The translations under genes were made by a program, and so were the position numbers. The notes below the pieces were generated by a model, which had not been told where the DNA came from, did no database searches, and saw only the letters and a list, made by a program, of their open reading frames with translations. DNA of 64,000 nucleotides from Kappaphycus alvarezii (taxonomy: Eukaryota; Rhodophyta; Florideophyceae; Gigartinales; Solieriaceae), in the NCBI GenBank assembly GCA_002205965.3, contig NADL03000008.1, positions 496,001 to 560,000 on the forward strand, read 5' to 3'. Shown here in pieces: positions 22,119 to 34,338 of the stretch. The number at the start of each line of letters is the position of its first letter. Positions within the stretch are counted from its first letter, which is position 1.

Positions 22119-23421
22119 CTAGTATTCCAGTACCGCACTCGAAATGAAACAAGCTTTAGCGACCATTCAACTCTGTCTAATGCAAAGTACATAAAGTGTC
22201 AACGTTTGAGCAATCTATAAAAGATTATTGCGATCGTACTATGGCCCTCAAAGTGTTTTATTGGCTAAATGACAGGGAGGCGGTAGTTCCTTACACCCTT
22301 CGAGAAAAGTTAACTGCTTCGGTATGCCTAGAATGTAAAAATAGTTGGCGGCACGAGATCTGAGAATGTTGTGGAGATCATGTTTGTTCGTTGTTTCAGC
22401 GTGGGCTATATTTCATGTGACAAATGCTAAAAGCTGTAATGAAAGGCTTGATCGTTTGCCATTCCTTTAGTTTTGGGATGAACCGTGTTGTCTCTACCTT
22501 TCGACGAAGCTAGAGTGATTGAAACAAAGTTACACAAGGAATACACTTTGTCTAACTTTAAGAGGAAAGAGCCAATCGCTTGAACGTATATGTTTGTTTG
22601 TTTGTGGTGATCCTGCAGGGCTTACATAACTTTGCCGGTGGGTACGTTCTTGCGAAAGGATAAACTTTTATTACATGGACGAAATGTAGCTAGTAAGCAT
22701 CCCGAAAGCCTCGCCCGAACCCATTAACCGTGTTGTACACCGGCCGGAGGTCAAGCTCACTGAGGCGGGATACTTTCGGCTAATTGTGTGTCATCCCGAC
22801 AGGCTTTTCGACTAGGAAGCCTCATCGCGCTTCCAAAACCGGCCATACACATACCGGATCCGTAATATGGATCCGGATCCCATCCATACGGAAACCGTAG
22901 GCCGTCGGATGCGGTATGGGTGGGACAAATATGATTTACAAGCTAATGTAGATACAGTACCTGCGGATAACGGATCAAGTTTGCAAGGTGACGGGCGAAA
23001 TTAGGTACAGTAGCCCGTGCATTGACCGTATAGTCATTTCAGTATCCGAGACGCTGCAACGGGAGAGGCTATCGAGAGGGGTACTAATCCGAAAACTCAG
23101 TTTATTTACGGCACAACGTGGTGCCGTACGTAACCCGGAAATCCTCAACCAGCCAGCAGTGCATATTTTCGCTTGATTTTTGTCTATTTAAATCCACAAG
23201 CCGCTACTCTTCTCCTATTTAAGTCCGGTGGCTTGAAATTTACTTTTGCGATACATCAAACAAATCCGGCCCCCAGGGTGCAAAAGGATCAAAGTTGAGA
23301 CCCCGCGACAAGCCGGACCCGCTCGTGAACATCCGCCTTCAAGCTAGAGTTTGAAAAAAAATCAAACAACCAACAAAACGCTTTCGTCTCCGTGGTGCCT
23401 GAAGGAGTTCAAAGAGGCGCA

Positions 23422-24927
23422 ATGGTGAAAAAGCGCATATCCTACTTTATGGACAATGACGTCGGTGGCTTTTACTATGGGCAGCACCATCCCATGAAGC
23501 CGCACAGGCTGAGCATGACGCACAACTTAATGCTCGCGTACGGTAAGTGAACTTGCTCTGTGCTAAAGAATCTCCCTCGAGGAGCCAACTTGACTAACCA
23601 CGCTCGTGCATATGCTTGCGATCCTTTTTTTCTCGCCGCATGACACAGGCCTGTACAGGAAAATGGTAAGTTAGTCGACATTCCCGGGAGGAACATTGCG
23701 TGGACAGAGAACAAATGATTCTTGTCACACGCTTTGGTAATAACGGATGTGCTAACCTTGATTGGTATTAATTTGCGTTTTTGGTCTAAACAGGAAGTGT
23801 ACCGACCGCGACAGGCGACGCCGGAGGAGTTTCGGCAATTTCATGCTGCAGACTACGTCGACTTTCTACAACGTGTCAACCCGGACAACTGCCAGGAGTT
23901 CTCCAAGCAGCTAACGAGATTCAACGTCGGACGTTCTGGGGGTGACTGCCCATTGTTTGACGGACTTTTCGACTTTTGTCAACTTTACACTGGCGGCAGC
24001 ATCGATGGTGCTCGGAAACTCATGTCCGGTTCAGCGGATATAGCTATCAACTGGGCAGGAGGCCTTCATCACGCTAAGAAATCTGAGGCCTCGGGTTTCT
24101 GTTATGTCAACGACATTGTACTTGCAATCTTGGAACTCCTCAAGTTTTTCCCTCGCGTTTTGTACATAGACATTGACGTACACCACGGCGACGGGGTGGA
24201 GGAGGCATTCTATGTCACAGATCGGGTGATGACGGTGTCGTTTCACAAATTTGGGGACCTGTTCTTTCCTGGAACGGGCGATGTTTGGGATAAGGGGTCG
24301 GGAGCTGGAGAATACTACGCCGTGAATTTCCCGCTCAAGGATGGGATCGATGACGACAATTACGAACGAGTGTTCCAACCCATTATTCAGAAGGTGATGG
24401 AGATGTTCCAACCGTCCGCCATTGTGCTGCAGTGTGGGGCGGACTCCCTGGCGAACGACCGTCTCGGTTGTTTCAACTTGACGATTAAGGGGCACGGAAA
24501 ATGCGTGCAGTTTGTCAAGGGGTTCAATATTCCAACGCTGGTGTTGGGCGGCGGCGGTTACAACATCCGCAGTGTTGCGCGCTGCTGGGCGTACGAGACA
24601 GCTTTACTGCTGGACACGGCCATCGATGACACTATTCCTTTCAATGATTACTGGCAGTACTTTGAGCCAGATCACAAGTTGCATTTTCCCAAAATGGAGA
24701 TGGAGGATCAAAACAGTCGGGAGTACATCGAAAAGCTCAAAAATAAGGTGATGGAGAACTTGAGGTGTCTGAACTTTGCACCTTCAGTTCAAATGCAAGA
24801 AGTTCCTCCAACGATAAATGGGGAGGATCATGATATGACCAATATCCAGACGCCAAGGCGAGGGTTGACAAGAAGGATGCAGAGGGGGAATTCTACGATA
24901 ATGACAAGGACCAGGGAATGGATATGA
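23422..24927 (+). CDS. HDAC1: Class I histone deacetylase (RPD3/HDAC1-3 type), three exons
   Basis: A zinc-dependent histone deacetylase acting in nuclear co-repressor complexes. Exons: 23422-23542, 23649-23665 and 23794-24927; introns of 106 and 128 bp begin GTAAGT and end CACAG and AACAG. Exon 2 is only 17 bases; joined, it restores GLYRKMEVYRPR, exactly as in other class I enzymes. Exon 3 shows [18 protein letters not shown], the zinc site [51 protein letters not shown] and [15 protein letters not shown]. The active His pair, Asp ligands and the catalytic-site Tyr in GGGGY are present. The tail has VQMQEVPP, typical of HDAC1/2/3. The product is about 423 residues, with the short C-terminal tail ending in basic residues. 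This is the only large host gene in the window whose frame is uninterrupted. Confidence 0.96.
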
Positions 24928-25693
24928 GTGGACCTTGATGATAGAAGAGGCGGACATGCTTGGGAGAAAGCTGGTTGTAGATAGCGTTGCGCTTTCAGGA
25001 ATTAGGTGTGTAGATTCACAAAGGTTGTGGAGTTTGTGTAGGGTGCTTGCTTGCCTGAGACGTTGTCGAAGACTAACTAAACGTGAAGTGTGAATGCTGG
25101 TTTGGAGCATGCGTTCTGTCCCCCAACCATGTACGCAACGAGTCGCGTAGACCAGATTTGACAGTTGTGTTGGGTAGCAGGCAGGATGGTCACGACGTAT
25201 GACAGATTCGAAGCAGACGGTGGACATGTTAAATTTTGGTGGTTACAGCGCAAGATGTTTCGGGATGCAAGTTGCGACGCATGGATAGGTTGGCAGCGTC
25301 GAAGCAATTTTGGGCACAGGTGCATTGGCAGCCCATTGCCGCAACTTGGTCACGTGGACATCTTTTGCCATCTACAGCACAAATGTCACACGACACAATG
25401 TTCAGAGTTTTGTCAAAAAGGAGCACTAAAAGCACGGGCACAGAAATTAAATATTTCAACACCCACAAGCCACTTACTTGGGCACCAGATCTGGCCAGAC
25501 CCGCAATTCCTCCGCCATCCTCATTCGCCCTAACACCAACCACTGTCATCAATTTCCCGTCCCTCAACATTCCGCACCACCCCATCTAACAAGTCTGCGC
25601 ATCATAGCGCATCACACGTACCCTCCCTAAAGACATCCCATCCTCCCAGTACACTCTTTGCAATCAACCAAGCATTTCAACCGCAGCGCAAAC
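24928..25693. other. Intergenic spacer between HDAC and cytochrome b5
   Basis: About 765 bases. Several overlapping frames of 80-150 codons are open on both strands here, but none has a recognisable motif. They contradict each other and look like chance frames. The last 150 bases are C-rich and lead to the cytochrome b5 start. Confidence 0.5.
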
Positions 25694-26293
25694 ATGGATG
25701 GGTTACCAGCATACACCACATTAGAGGTAGCCAAACACGCCATCGCCGACGACGTATGGCTCATTATCGGCGGCAAGGTACTCGACGTTTCCTCCTGGCT
25801 CCAAGATCACCCAGGAGGTGACGTAGTCCTCCTCGACGTTGCAGGTACGCCCTCAATCATCCCTCCGAACCCTTCAAATCCAACAACCCCCCCCCCCTAA
25901 ACAAAACGCATCTAACCCCACTCTACCACACACCAAGGCCGCGACGCACGCGAGAATTCGAAGACGTGGGTCATTCTGGCGACGCGCGCGCGCGCCTCGA
26001 CTCGTTTGTAATCGGGACTGTAAGGCCGGCTACGGATGCGGAACTTCGGATATCACGTGGTGGCGGCACGCAAATCGTTGCAGGGTAAGGGGGCGGTGGG
26101 CGCGACGGGGGAGGCGGCTGTGGCGTGGTTGAATGAGCATGTGGGGAGTTGGCGGGCGTGGGCGCTGTGGGTGGTGAGTTTGGTGGTGGTTGGTTTGGCT
26201 GTCGGAGTGCAGAGGTATGCTTATGGGCGCGGCGGTGACGGCGGGGTAATGGGGAAGGGGACACGTGGACGCGTGTGGTTTTGGCGGGAGTAG
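25694..26293 (+). CDS. CYB5: Cytochrome b5, tail-anchored, two exons
   Basis: A small haem protein that passes electrons to desaturases and P450s at the ER. Exon 1 (25694-25844) reads [29 protein letters not shown] and the haem ligand motif [15 protein letters not shown] 93-bp intron (25845-25937, GTACGC to CCAAG) separates exon 2, which gives the second haem ligand in [14 protein letters not shown]. The C-terminal part (about 26150-26230) has a single hydrophobic helix, [17 protein letters not shown], followed by charged residues: a typical tail anchor. Exon 2 uses two frames: one base seems missing just before the FEDVGHS segment, and another change lies between it and the anchor. The intron is well supported because the codon split at GT/AG restores VAGRDA. 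The end at 26293 is the first stop in the anchor frame. Confidence 0.88.
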
Positions 26294-26480
26294 TTTGGCG
26301 GGAAAAAAGATGAGGATATTTATTTTGGAAAAGGGTCAGGAGGGAAGTTGAGTAATGGACGGGATGGACTGTGGGTGGGAGGGCTTTTATATCGTAGTGC
26401 AATTGGTTTTAGGGTGACAGAGTGCCGATCTTGGATCCGCTCTTATCTTGCCTCCTTCTTCCGGCTCGTTTGTCTTTGGC

Positions 26481-28133
26481 ATGTCGACTGCTCTTCATCC
26501 CTCTGTTCGTCGCAAAGCGCTACGCACTTTTCGACAACGCGGCGTGATTGTTCATGCTGGCTCCCTTGAACAACTTTTCCTCGCTTATGAAAGCCTTCCT
26601 AACCTTGACTTTTCTCAATTTCTTGACTCAGTCTTTGCCCTCCTTTCCAATGAGGACGCCTCCGCCTCTGGCATTCTCACCTTGTCCGCTGCCGAGAAAA
26701 TCGCAGAGCGTTTGCAACGGGAGGCTCGCAGACAACAAGGCGTCGCTTCGGCCACCCTGGAGCTCATTGATACATTCAAAGTTCCTGCATGGAAGCCTCA
26801 TGCGGAGGGCAGGAACGTCTTTTCGGGCAAGCGAGTCCCAGCCCCGCCACGTCCGGTTATCGCTGGGTCCCCGTTGAATAAGGCAGAATGTTCCGAGCGC
26901 GCTATGAATTCTTAAAGGCAAAAACCTTGCGCAACCCTAGATTTCGCCCACCAGCATCTCAAATCCTCTCCTTGGGCGAGAAGAGCCCGTATTATCAGCT
27001 CACAGGCGTGGAGAGTCTTGCGGGCTGTCACGACGAACGTCTTGTATTGGGCATGTTGACACAGCTGGAGGAGGGCACTTGGTTTTTGGAGGACCTCAAT
27101 GGTAATGTGCGCGTCGATTTGAGTGCCGCCCTAGTTACTGCTGGTTTGCATACGAATGCAGTTTTGTTATTGCTCAGGGCAAGCTCGTCGATGCTGATGG
27201 CGAGGAGCCGGTGTTTCGGGTGAGTCTTATGGGCACACCACCGTGTGAAAGTCGTCATGACAGTTTCGATGCCCTAGCAAGGGCCCTAGTTTGTTTGGTG
27301 GACATTTCGAAGAGGCAGACGGACCGGAGTTGTTGAAGATGGAGAGAGAGGCTGTCGACTCTGTTTTTTTGATCTTATCGGATGTGGCATTGGATAAGGC
27401 AAACGTTTTTGCAGCACTTCGACATATTTTTCAGGGCTATCTCGAGGATGGTGTCCTGCCGAAGATGGTCGCCTTGATGGGCAACTTTTGTCTCACCGTT
27501 TGGTCAGCAGGTAGACGACGTTATGGTTCTGTCGGAGAAATTTACAGAGTTGGGAAAAATGATGCTACGGAGTTTTCCAAGATGGCTGAGGAATGCATGT
27601 TTGTCATTATCCCTGGGATGAACGACCCGGGACCCGGCAACGTATTGCCACGACCGCCAATGCCACGGTATGTCATGAGAGGCTTTCTGGAGGCCTTGGG
27701 TGGGATCACGTGCACCTGGGAACGAATCCATGTCGGGTTAGGTACATGACTCAGGAGATTGTCCTACTGCGCGATGACTTGATTCAGAAGATGGTCCGTC
27801 ACTGTGCTGTGAAACCAGAGTTTGCGGAGTCTGGAAAAATGTCCGAGCACTTCCTCAAGTCAATTGTCGATCAGGCTCATTTGTGTCCTTTGCCGAATAC
27901 CGCGCCGATTCTATGGCGACACGCCACGCCATGTGGTTGTTTCCTTTGCCGCACACGATCGTAGTGGCCGACAAGGTAGACGGGTACATATGCAGATACG
28001 AGGGTGTACTCGGACTAACCCCGGCTCCTTCGCAACCGATTTCTCATTTCAAGTCTACCTACCTGCGGAACGGCGTGCGCAACAGTGCAACATAAGCAGC
28101 GAAGATCTGGAGGGACCTAGAGATGACCAATGA
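26481..28133 (+). CDS. POLE2: DNA polymerase epsilon subunit B (POLE2/DPB2)
   Basis: The B subunit of the leading-strand replicase DNA polymerase epsilon; a structural protein with an inactive calcineurin-like phosphoesterase fold behind an OB domain. ATG at 26481 (MSTALHPSVRRKALRTFRQ) starts the N-terminal helical domain. The OB part includes GVESLAGCHDERLVLGMLTQ and FLEDLNGNVRVDLS (27000-27130). The phosphoesterase part shows VFLILSDVALDK (about 27365), the MGNFC strand, IIPGMNDPGPGNVLPRPP (about 27610-27660), NPCRVRYMTQEIVLLRDDL (27725-27785) and VVADKVDGYICRYEGV, ending at the stop 28131-28133. These match human POLE2 in order and spacing. The span of 1653 bases (551 codons) equals the family length, so the four or five frame changes are indels, not introns. 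Confidence 0.92.
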
Positions 28134-28525
28134 TGTGAGCCAGGGCAGCGACGAGGAGGATGAAGATGTGAAAGAGGAAGAGGAGAGGATGATTCGATGA
28201 GTGACGGGGAAAGGGAAGCTGGCGCTTTGGACGTGGCTAATGCATCTAAGGCGAAGGATGACAATAGTGTGAGAGCGGATACTCAGATGTCGAAATGTCT
28301 ATTGCGACTCAGACTCTGGCAGTCTTCCACCACCCCGACAACCGCAAAGTCCACGGATTACCGATAGTGGAAGGGCTCTACCGAATACAGAGACCGACCA
28401 CCGAGCCACGACGAATTTATCGCAGTTGGAAGTGATGACGAGGAGGGAAGTAACTCCCGATGATAGAGGTAGCGAGGATTCGGAATCTGACGATGATAGC
28501 GTCGTTGCTCCTGAAGGAGTTTGAA
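28122..28525 (+). CDS. Acidic low-complexity coding stretch, unassigned
   Basis: Directly after POLE2 the plus strand reads Asp/Glu/Ser-rich sequence in successive frames: QGSDEEDEDVKEEEER, SMSDGEREAGALDVANASK, DEFIAVGSDDEEGSN and GSEDSESDDDSVVAPEGV. Such sequence in more than one frame suggests a real acidic disordered protein disturbed by the same kind of frame change seen in its neighbours. No start, function or partner can be named. It might be the end of a separate small gene; fusion to POLE2 is unlikely because POLE2 already has its normal C terminus. Confidence 0.35.
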
Positions 28526-28872
28526 AAACGTGACATTCGCGCGCTTCTTCGACAGTCACTAGCGAGCACAGACGAAAGCCCGTAGGTTGGCAGCTTGATC
28601 CCCTCCAAAAAGTACGGCTTACGGAATAAGACCTTAGTCACAATGGGACTCCCCTTGAAATGCTTGGCGAAAGGTAAACGCTGATCATTAAGATTCATCC
28701 TTGTACAGAATTGTAGACGCTTTCTTTGCAGCGACTGTTCCAGGCAGGATGCTAGGTGCCCCACATTTATTAGTTCTGTACAGAGAAATACAGGTTGACG
28801 ATGTTTGACTTTGTCAAAATGTGTGCTGCTAAAAGTTAAATCGATTCGGCAACCTTGGGAGTTTTTAAACTG

Positions 28873-30488
28873 TCATGAGGGCTTTTTCCGTGAGCCTATT
28901 TTGTCTCTTTCCAGTAAATCTATCTCCATGTCGTCAAGATCTGGACTCTCGCCGGGTACGTAAGCCAGTCTGGTTGGCAACGGCGAAGGCTGCCCTGGTG
29001 CGCTGCCCAAGGGGGACCCGAGGGAATCTAGTTCAAAGCCGTCATCTGAAAGTGACTCATCCTCGACGCGATAGACAAACTCCGACCCCCCAGTTTCGCC
29101 CCGAAGTGCTATCCATCCCAAAAACAGTAATACTACAAGGAAAAATGGAATAACCACTACCAAACTCACTATTCGCACCAGACTATTTTCAGACCTAACC
29201 CCTTCGATAATCATGTGGACCACGTAGGCAATGTTCAAACAAACTGTGATTGCAGCTGCAGTCCAAGCTAACAGCTGACAACGGACGAATTACGAAGTCG
29301 CCCATCCGCCTCTTGGAACTCGTGAATCGAATCATGGGGACTATGGCAAACGGCAACTGCAGGGACAGGACTACCTGAGACATGATCAAGAGTTGATAGG
29401 TGCCTGCATCGCCCATGACTGAAATAACAACCAAGGCAGGCACAATGGCGACCAGGCGGGTGACCAAGCGGCGAATGAGTGGCGGAGCGCGCAAATCTAG
29501 AAAGCCTTCCATGACATATTGGCCTGCAAGTGTGCCACACAAGGTGGATGACTGGCCTGAGGCGACGAGGGCGACACCAAACAGGACAGGGGCCAGTTCA
29601 ACTTTTCCAATTGTAATTCCGGTATTCTCCAACAAATGATAGGCCTTGGACAAGGTAGTTACGGCGATACCTTTTGCCCAAAAGTTGGCAGCGGCGATGA
29701 TCAAAATTGCGCAGTTTATGAACAAGGCTGCATTCAAGGCAACTGCAGTATCGATCAAGGTATATCGACATTCGGCTTGCAAAGTTGTAGGCCTTCGATC
29801 TGGCACGCGCTCGATGACCAATGCCGAGTGTAAATAAAAGTTGTGTGGCATAACGGTGGCGCCTACTATCCCCGTAGCCACATAAAGGCTTTGGGCATCT
29901 ATCCGGGGTATAAAGACGCCAGTTGCAATTTTGGACAGACTGGACGAGACATAAACAGCTCTGCAATGAAACAAACGGAGATGAGAGCCAGAAAGCAAAA
30001 AATGAGCTGTTCCACGCGACGCATACCATGATGTTGAGCGGTGAGAAGCAGAAATGTGTCCAATGCAGTAAGGACGACGGCGGCCATAAGTGGAATACCA
30101 AAAAGCATTGAGGCCGATGGCGGTTCCAAGGACCTCTGTGAGATCTGTGGCGATAATGGCAAACTCTGCCATGACCCACAGGGCCAAGTTGGCCAGCCTG
30201 GGATACTTCTCGACACAACTCTGCGAGATGACAGCGTGTGACGATACCCATTCGTGCAGCAAGGACTTGCAAGAGCAAAGCCATGGCATTCGCCATGACG
30301 AGGACCCAAAGGAGCTGATACCCAAACTTGGAACCACCCTCTATATCGGTGGCCCAATTGCCAGGGTCGAGATAACCGATAGAGACTAGAAAAGCGGGTC
30401 CAAGATGAGAGATGACACCTTTCCAGGTGAAGACGCGGGAGTCAGAGGGTGGATGATCGTCAGAGGCGAGACCAGGTGGGTGGAACAT
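28873..30488 (-). CDS. NRAMP: NRAMP-family divalent metal transporter
   Basis: A proton-coupled importer of Mn, Fe and related metals with 11-12 membrane helices, in the plasma or vacuolar membrane. ATG at 30488 ([15 protein letters not shown]) gives a short cytosolic start, then [20 protein letters not shown], the helix 1 metal-binding motif (DPGN), followed by [20 protein letters not shown]. Helix 6 shows the second metal-binding motif [12 protein letters not shown] (about 29820-29860), then the family signature [20 protein letters not shown] (about 29500-29560). Late helices include [19 protein letters not shown] (about 29110-29165) and an acidic C-terminal tail to the stop at 28873. The span (1616 bases, about 538 codons) is normal for the family with no introns; the middle moves between frames at several points. 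Upstream lies a large GTAC-step cluster. Confidence 0.92.
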
Positions 30489-31192
30489 GAAACTTCCTCC
30501 TCACTGGGTGGGGGAGTTGAAGGCGACCTCTAGGGCATCGCGAGTTTGGTGCTGTGGACCCATGATCTTTTTGGTGGAAGATAAGTGAGTGCAGAGGTGG
30601 GTTGCGGATCACGATGGGGAAAGGGGTTCGGGGGCGAGGAAGGGAAGGGGACGGGTAACACATTCGGTGCGCGATGGACTGATTTGCGTTGTGAATGGTG
30701 AAGGATGGGAACAAGGTGCGGCGAGAGGGCTTTTGAGGTACTTTATAATAATGGCCTTCTTACACTAACTCTAAACGAGTACTGTAGTGCTGTACAGTAG
30801 AGCAGTCCTGTACTGCACATGAATCAGTGCAATAGGTTTAAGTAATAACAGTACAGTACAATATGTGTACTGTAATGGTGCAAAGTCTTACTGGCCACAC
30901 GGCAATTTCTCGCGGTCCTTTTACAGTACTGTACAGTACTGTACAGTCCTGCATTGAACCTGAACCAGTGCCTTGTAGGTGCAGTCTGCCCGAACGGCCT
31001 CAGGACGGCGTCAGAGCAGACTGCAAACATTTCAGCGCTTCAGGCGACGTACTGTACTGGCAATCATACAAGATTGGCTGTACGGCACTTACTGTGGTCC
31101 TTTTACAATACTGAACCAATGCGTTGAACCTATCCTTGTCGACTTGATGCGCTTGCACGACGACGTACATCCGGTTAGGTCTTACCCGTGTA
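30489..31192. promoter_or_regulatory. Upstream region of NRAMP with GTAC-step repeat cluster
   Basis: About 700 bases without a gene. From 30785 to 31070 there are many short units of TACTGTAC and TACAGTAC in both orientations (for example TTACAGTACTGTACAGTACT near 30920-30940). The right edge meets the 3' end of a LINE insertion at about 31193. Confidence 0.6.
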
Positions 31193-32340
31193 GTTAGAGA
31201 GAGGGATCTTTACGCATTACTTTTCTTGAGTGTGCACCGACTGACCGACTATTCAGGTAACAACCAACTCGATGGACCAAATCAATCACGTGCAGTGGGG
31301 CGCGCGATATGATGGCCATGGCCACCGACGACCACAAAGCGCAACTGATACGCTGGTAGATGCGTGTGCGAATCGTAGCCTCCGAGGTGTGGCATTTCCT
31401 GGCTACACGTGGTACAAACTCTTCGATGAATAATGCCGTCTCCGGAGAAGGGGCACCGAGGGAGTCGAGAACCAGAGGCTGGAATCGGAAACCTGGGTCG
31501 CGGAGGGCAGGGAGCGGGGCACCAGGCGCCTTGACAGCTTGTGCTGCACGTCCTGGACCTTGCGTTGGTGAGTGAGGGCGGCAACCCCACCGGCGACTTG
31601 CGTCGCTTTGGTGACTGAGGTCTGCGTGAACGGTGACGTAACGGCGAGGTCGCATGCGATGGGTCGGTCTGGTAAGCCGGCTTTAGTGTCACGGGGGTGT
31701 TGCACGAGGAGAATGTCAGCGGGCCTGTAGGCCGTCCCGGGGAGGAGATTCTCTACTTCAAACTCGTAGTCGAGGCCGGCGGCGCGGAACACGTGCCACG
31801 CGAACACATTGCGAACGGAGTTGTGGCTGTGAATGCGTCCAAATTCTGAGACGCTGCGGTCGGCGGCATGGTCACCGTGGACATCCAGGTCCTGCTGGCA
31901 GTGGTTGCCTTTCAAGGGCACCGAGTCTGTGTAGACTGGGAGACCGAGGTGCCTGCGCAGCATGATGCTCCAGTGCTCCGATGACACCTTCGTCGCAATG
32001 GTGGGATGGGCATATAGGAACGCCGCAGCACCGGTGTGACGGAAGGCCAAGACTCGAATCCGGTGACGTGTGGATATCTCGGAGTGGCAGCTGGACGAGG
32101 CACCCTCTTCCATAGGTCGTCTTCCCAAAACTCCTTTGCCCTGGCTTTGCTGTGCCCGATTTAGATGAGATTGCAGGTTGACGGGCATGTCAGCAAGAGG
32201 AGGCGGGGTCAAAGACGCCTAGGTCGGTGGCAAACGGATCCCCTTGGATCTGGCGGACGAAATTGCGCAGGGGCCGGCGTGCCTGGTTGACCAGGAAGGA
32301 TCGATCACCACGTGCCCGTTTCCCAAGTACGGCGACGGAC
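31193..32340 (-). mobile_element. RLE-type LINE family A, 5'-truncated copy
   Basis: A minus-strand copy of the same LINE found at 52.2-54.5 kb; the two align from the 3' tail to TACGGCGACGG at about 32340, where the copy is cut. It keeps the C-terminal part only: AAAFLYAHPTIATKVSS and SIMLRRHLGLPVYTDSVPL, a zinc-knuckle region (HCQQDLDVHGDHAADR, first Cys lost), RHNSVRN-like HSHNSVRNVFAWHV, and the nuclease core YRPADILLVQ with PIACDLAVTSPF (about 31640-31750). RPAD...D spacing marks the restriction-like endonuclease of R2/NeSL-type LINEs. Reverse transcriptase is absent. The element end carries no poly(A); the 3' tail is AGTAATGCGTAAAGATCCC. Identity with the 52-kb copy is about 95 percent by eye, and several frame changes are present. 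Confidence 0.8.
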
Positions 32341-32344
32341 GTGG

Positions 32345-32425
32345 CAGTCCCCAGTTGATACTGAATGCATTGAACTTCTTCAATGCCTGCAGGCCTCTCT
32401 TTACGCCTCATTTCATTTCCATCTC
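32345..32425 (+). repeat. Short segment also present at 34718-34800
   Basis: CAGTCCCCAGT, six bases later ATACTGAATGCATT, then AACTTCTTC, recurs upstream of the CRTISO-like gene with a few changes. This copy begins exactly at the truncated edge of the LINE. On the minus strand both copies can read KKFNAFS(M/I)xWGLP/R. Confidence 0.7.
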
Positions 32426-32490
32426 CAGACTCTGCAGTGACCCAAGATCCTATGCCGCAGTCAAACCTGCGGTCTCCCCTGCAATCTCCT

Positions 32491-34338
32491 CTACTTAATC
32501 ATCCAATCGTGCATCTCCGCATTGCTCCCTGACAGCCTATTCGCTCCCTCACAGTCGCTAAAGCCAATCCTATCCAAAACACGCACCTGTTCCTCAACAG
32601 TCGCAAAAGCGTTTGCTGCCATCCATCCCGATGCAGCTACCGCCGGAACCCCAATCCCTGGAAACACGCTGTCTCCCACCCGATATAGCCCTTTTACCCC
32701 CCACTCTCCAAACGGCAGTCCCAGTCCCCCCTTTCTAGCATCCACCTTTGGTCCATAACTACCTCTCTTCCGATTCAGAAACCTTCCATGAGTCACCGGA
32801 GTCCCTACCATGCACACGTAAGCAACATCCCGCACATCCTGACCAAAGATCCGATTCACGCACGCCACAGCACCTCACTTCGTTGCTCTTTCATTGCCTC
32901 ATACTCCTTACTCCCCCTCTTCAACCCCTCCCACTTGTCAAAACGCTCCGTGGCCGGCGTATACGCATGCAATACTGCAAAACCTTTCGGGTACTTGTCC
33001 GGTTCTGCCACTGATGGAATCGTCACCAATACCACGTTGTCCTCATCTTCCAAACCCCTCCCCAGTCCTCCACACTCGCGTAATTCACCTCCAACTTGTA
33101 CGGCAACTTGCTCCTCACCTCCGCCGTTAACTCCACCACCAAATGTAAATGCATAAACGACTCACACATTTCCATCCCTTCCCCCTTTACCTCACCCCGC
33201 GAGGCCCCTTCCTGCAGCAAGCCCTCCAACTCACACCCGCAACAACCCCCTTTCTCGCATACACTCTCCCCCCGCCCCTAACCTCCACTCCACTCACCTT
33301 TCGTCCACTCCCCTCCACCTCTACCAATATCTTCTCCACCCTCACCCCAGTCCTCACCTCTCCCTTGCCCCCTCGCTCAATCGCCTCCACCAACGCCTCA
33401 CAATCCCGCCACTACCCCCCACGGATGCTCCAACACACACCCATTCCCCACCCCCGCCCTCATTCCACCCCATTCCGCAAACATAAACGCCACCTCCGCC
33501 GTCGGAATCCTCTCCGCCGTACCCCGCCAACAAGAAACACAACAACTCTATAAACTGCCTCGCAAACTCATCCTTCACATACCGCTCCAACAGCGGTCGA
33601 AACGGCCCTGATAACTGTCCGAAATACGGCACCAGCTGCATCATCCGAGGCGACAGATACCGAGACGCGACACGAAGCGACCCCCACGCATCCCCCGCAC
33701 GCAGTGCCGCGGGCGGTAGCGCAGTCGCTGCCTCACTTAACGGACGCATGGCGTTCAGTAATGACTGTACCTCAGCCGCTTGCTTCCCTGACACCGTCGT
33801 GATCAACTCTTGAAACAAGGGAGTATCCGCTGTGACAGTGGTGGGAATGTAACGACCACCCGGCAACCACACGCCCCATGTCGAGTATGGAATAATCGGT
33901 AGGCGGGTATCAGTGGCACGTAGGAGGTGATTCAGTGGATTCGAGGACTGCGATGTTGCAATTGGAGTTGTGCATAGTCCGGAAAACAGATGTGGCCCGG
34001 AGGTGAAGGTGAAGGAACCGCGGATGTGCGACGTGTGAACGTGTGTGCTGCACCGCCGGGGGATGTGTGCGCCTCGAGCACAAGGACCGAGTGCCCGTAA
34101 CAGGTGGACAGGAGTGCGGCTGTGGATAGACTGGACAGGGCCGGATCAATTAGTATCACGTCGTACGTGGGGGAGGGAGAAGTGGCGGTCGCAGTCGGAG
34201 AGAGAGGGTGATGATGCGGCGTTTCACGGAAGGAGCGCGGGATAGGAGCGGAGTTGTGGGCGCGAGAAAGGCAGTATCAGACATTGTGTTTGGGATTGGG
34301 AAGATACCTTCGAGGGAGATGGGTACAGTAGAGAACAA
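32491..34338 (-). CDS. CRTISO: Carotenoid isomerase-like (CRTISO/RetSat family) FAD oxidoreductase
   Basis: A FAD-dependent enzyme of the phytoene desaturase/CRTISO/retinol saturase family; in photosynthetic eukaryotes CRTISO turns poly-cis lycopene into all-trans in plastids. The start at 34338 or 34284 precedes a Ser/Arg/Leu-rich region that could be a transit peptide (APTTPLLSRAPSVKRRIITL). Next are YDVILI, a disturbed dinucleotide motif, and VLEAHTSPGGAAHTFTRR (about 34030-34090). The C terminus has GTPVTHGRFLNRKRGSYG and GDSVFPGIGVPAVAASG (32560-32810), the specific family end. In the Gly motif the DNA reads ATTGATCCGGCCCTG where one extra G and one fewer C would give IGSGL, the same kind of small indel as in neighbouring genes. 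The 1848-base span equals CRTISO length (about 600 residues). Whether it acts on lycopene or another polyene is not decided. Confidence 0.82.

Larger units (their letters stand above)
19713..23421. other. Gene-free 3.7-kb stretch with short repeats
   Basis: No frame here has a recognisable motif. It holds a GTAC-step cluster (19862-19939), a perfect hairpin (21969-22012), a 28-bp direct repeat (22069-22118), and a GGATCC-rich palindromic zone near 22850-22930 where TCCCATCCATAC is inverted as GTATGGGTGGGA across about 25 bases. The right end must contain the HDAC promoter. Confidence 0.6.
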
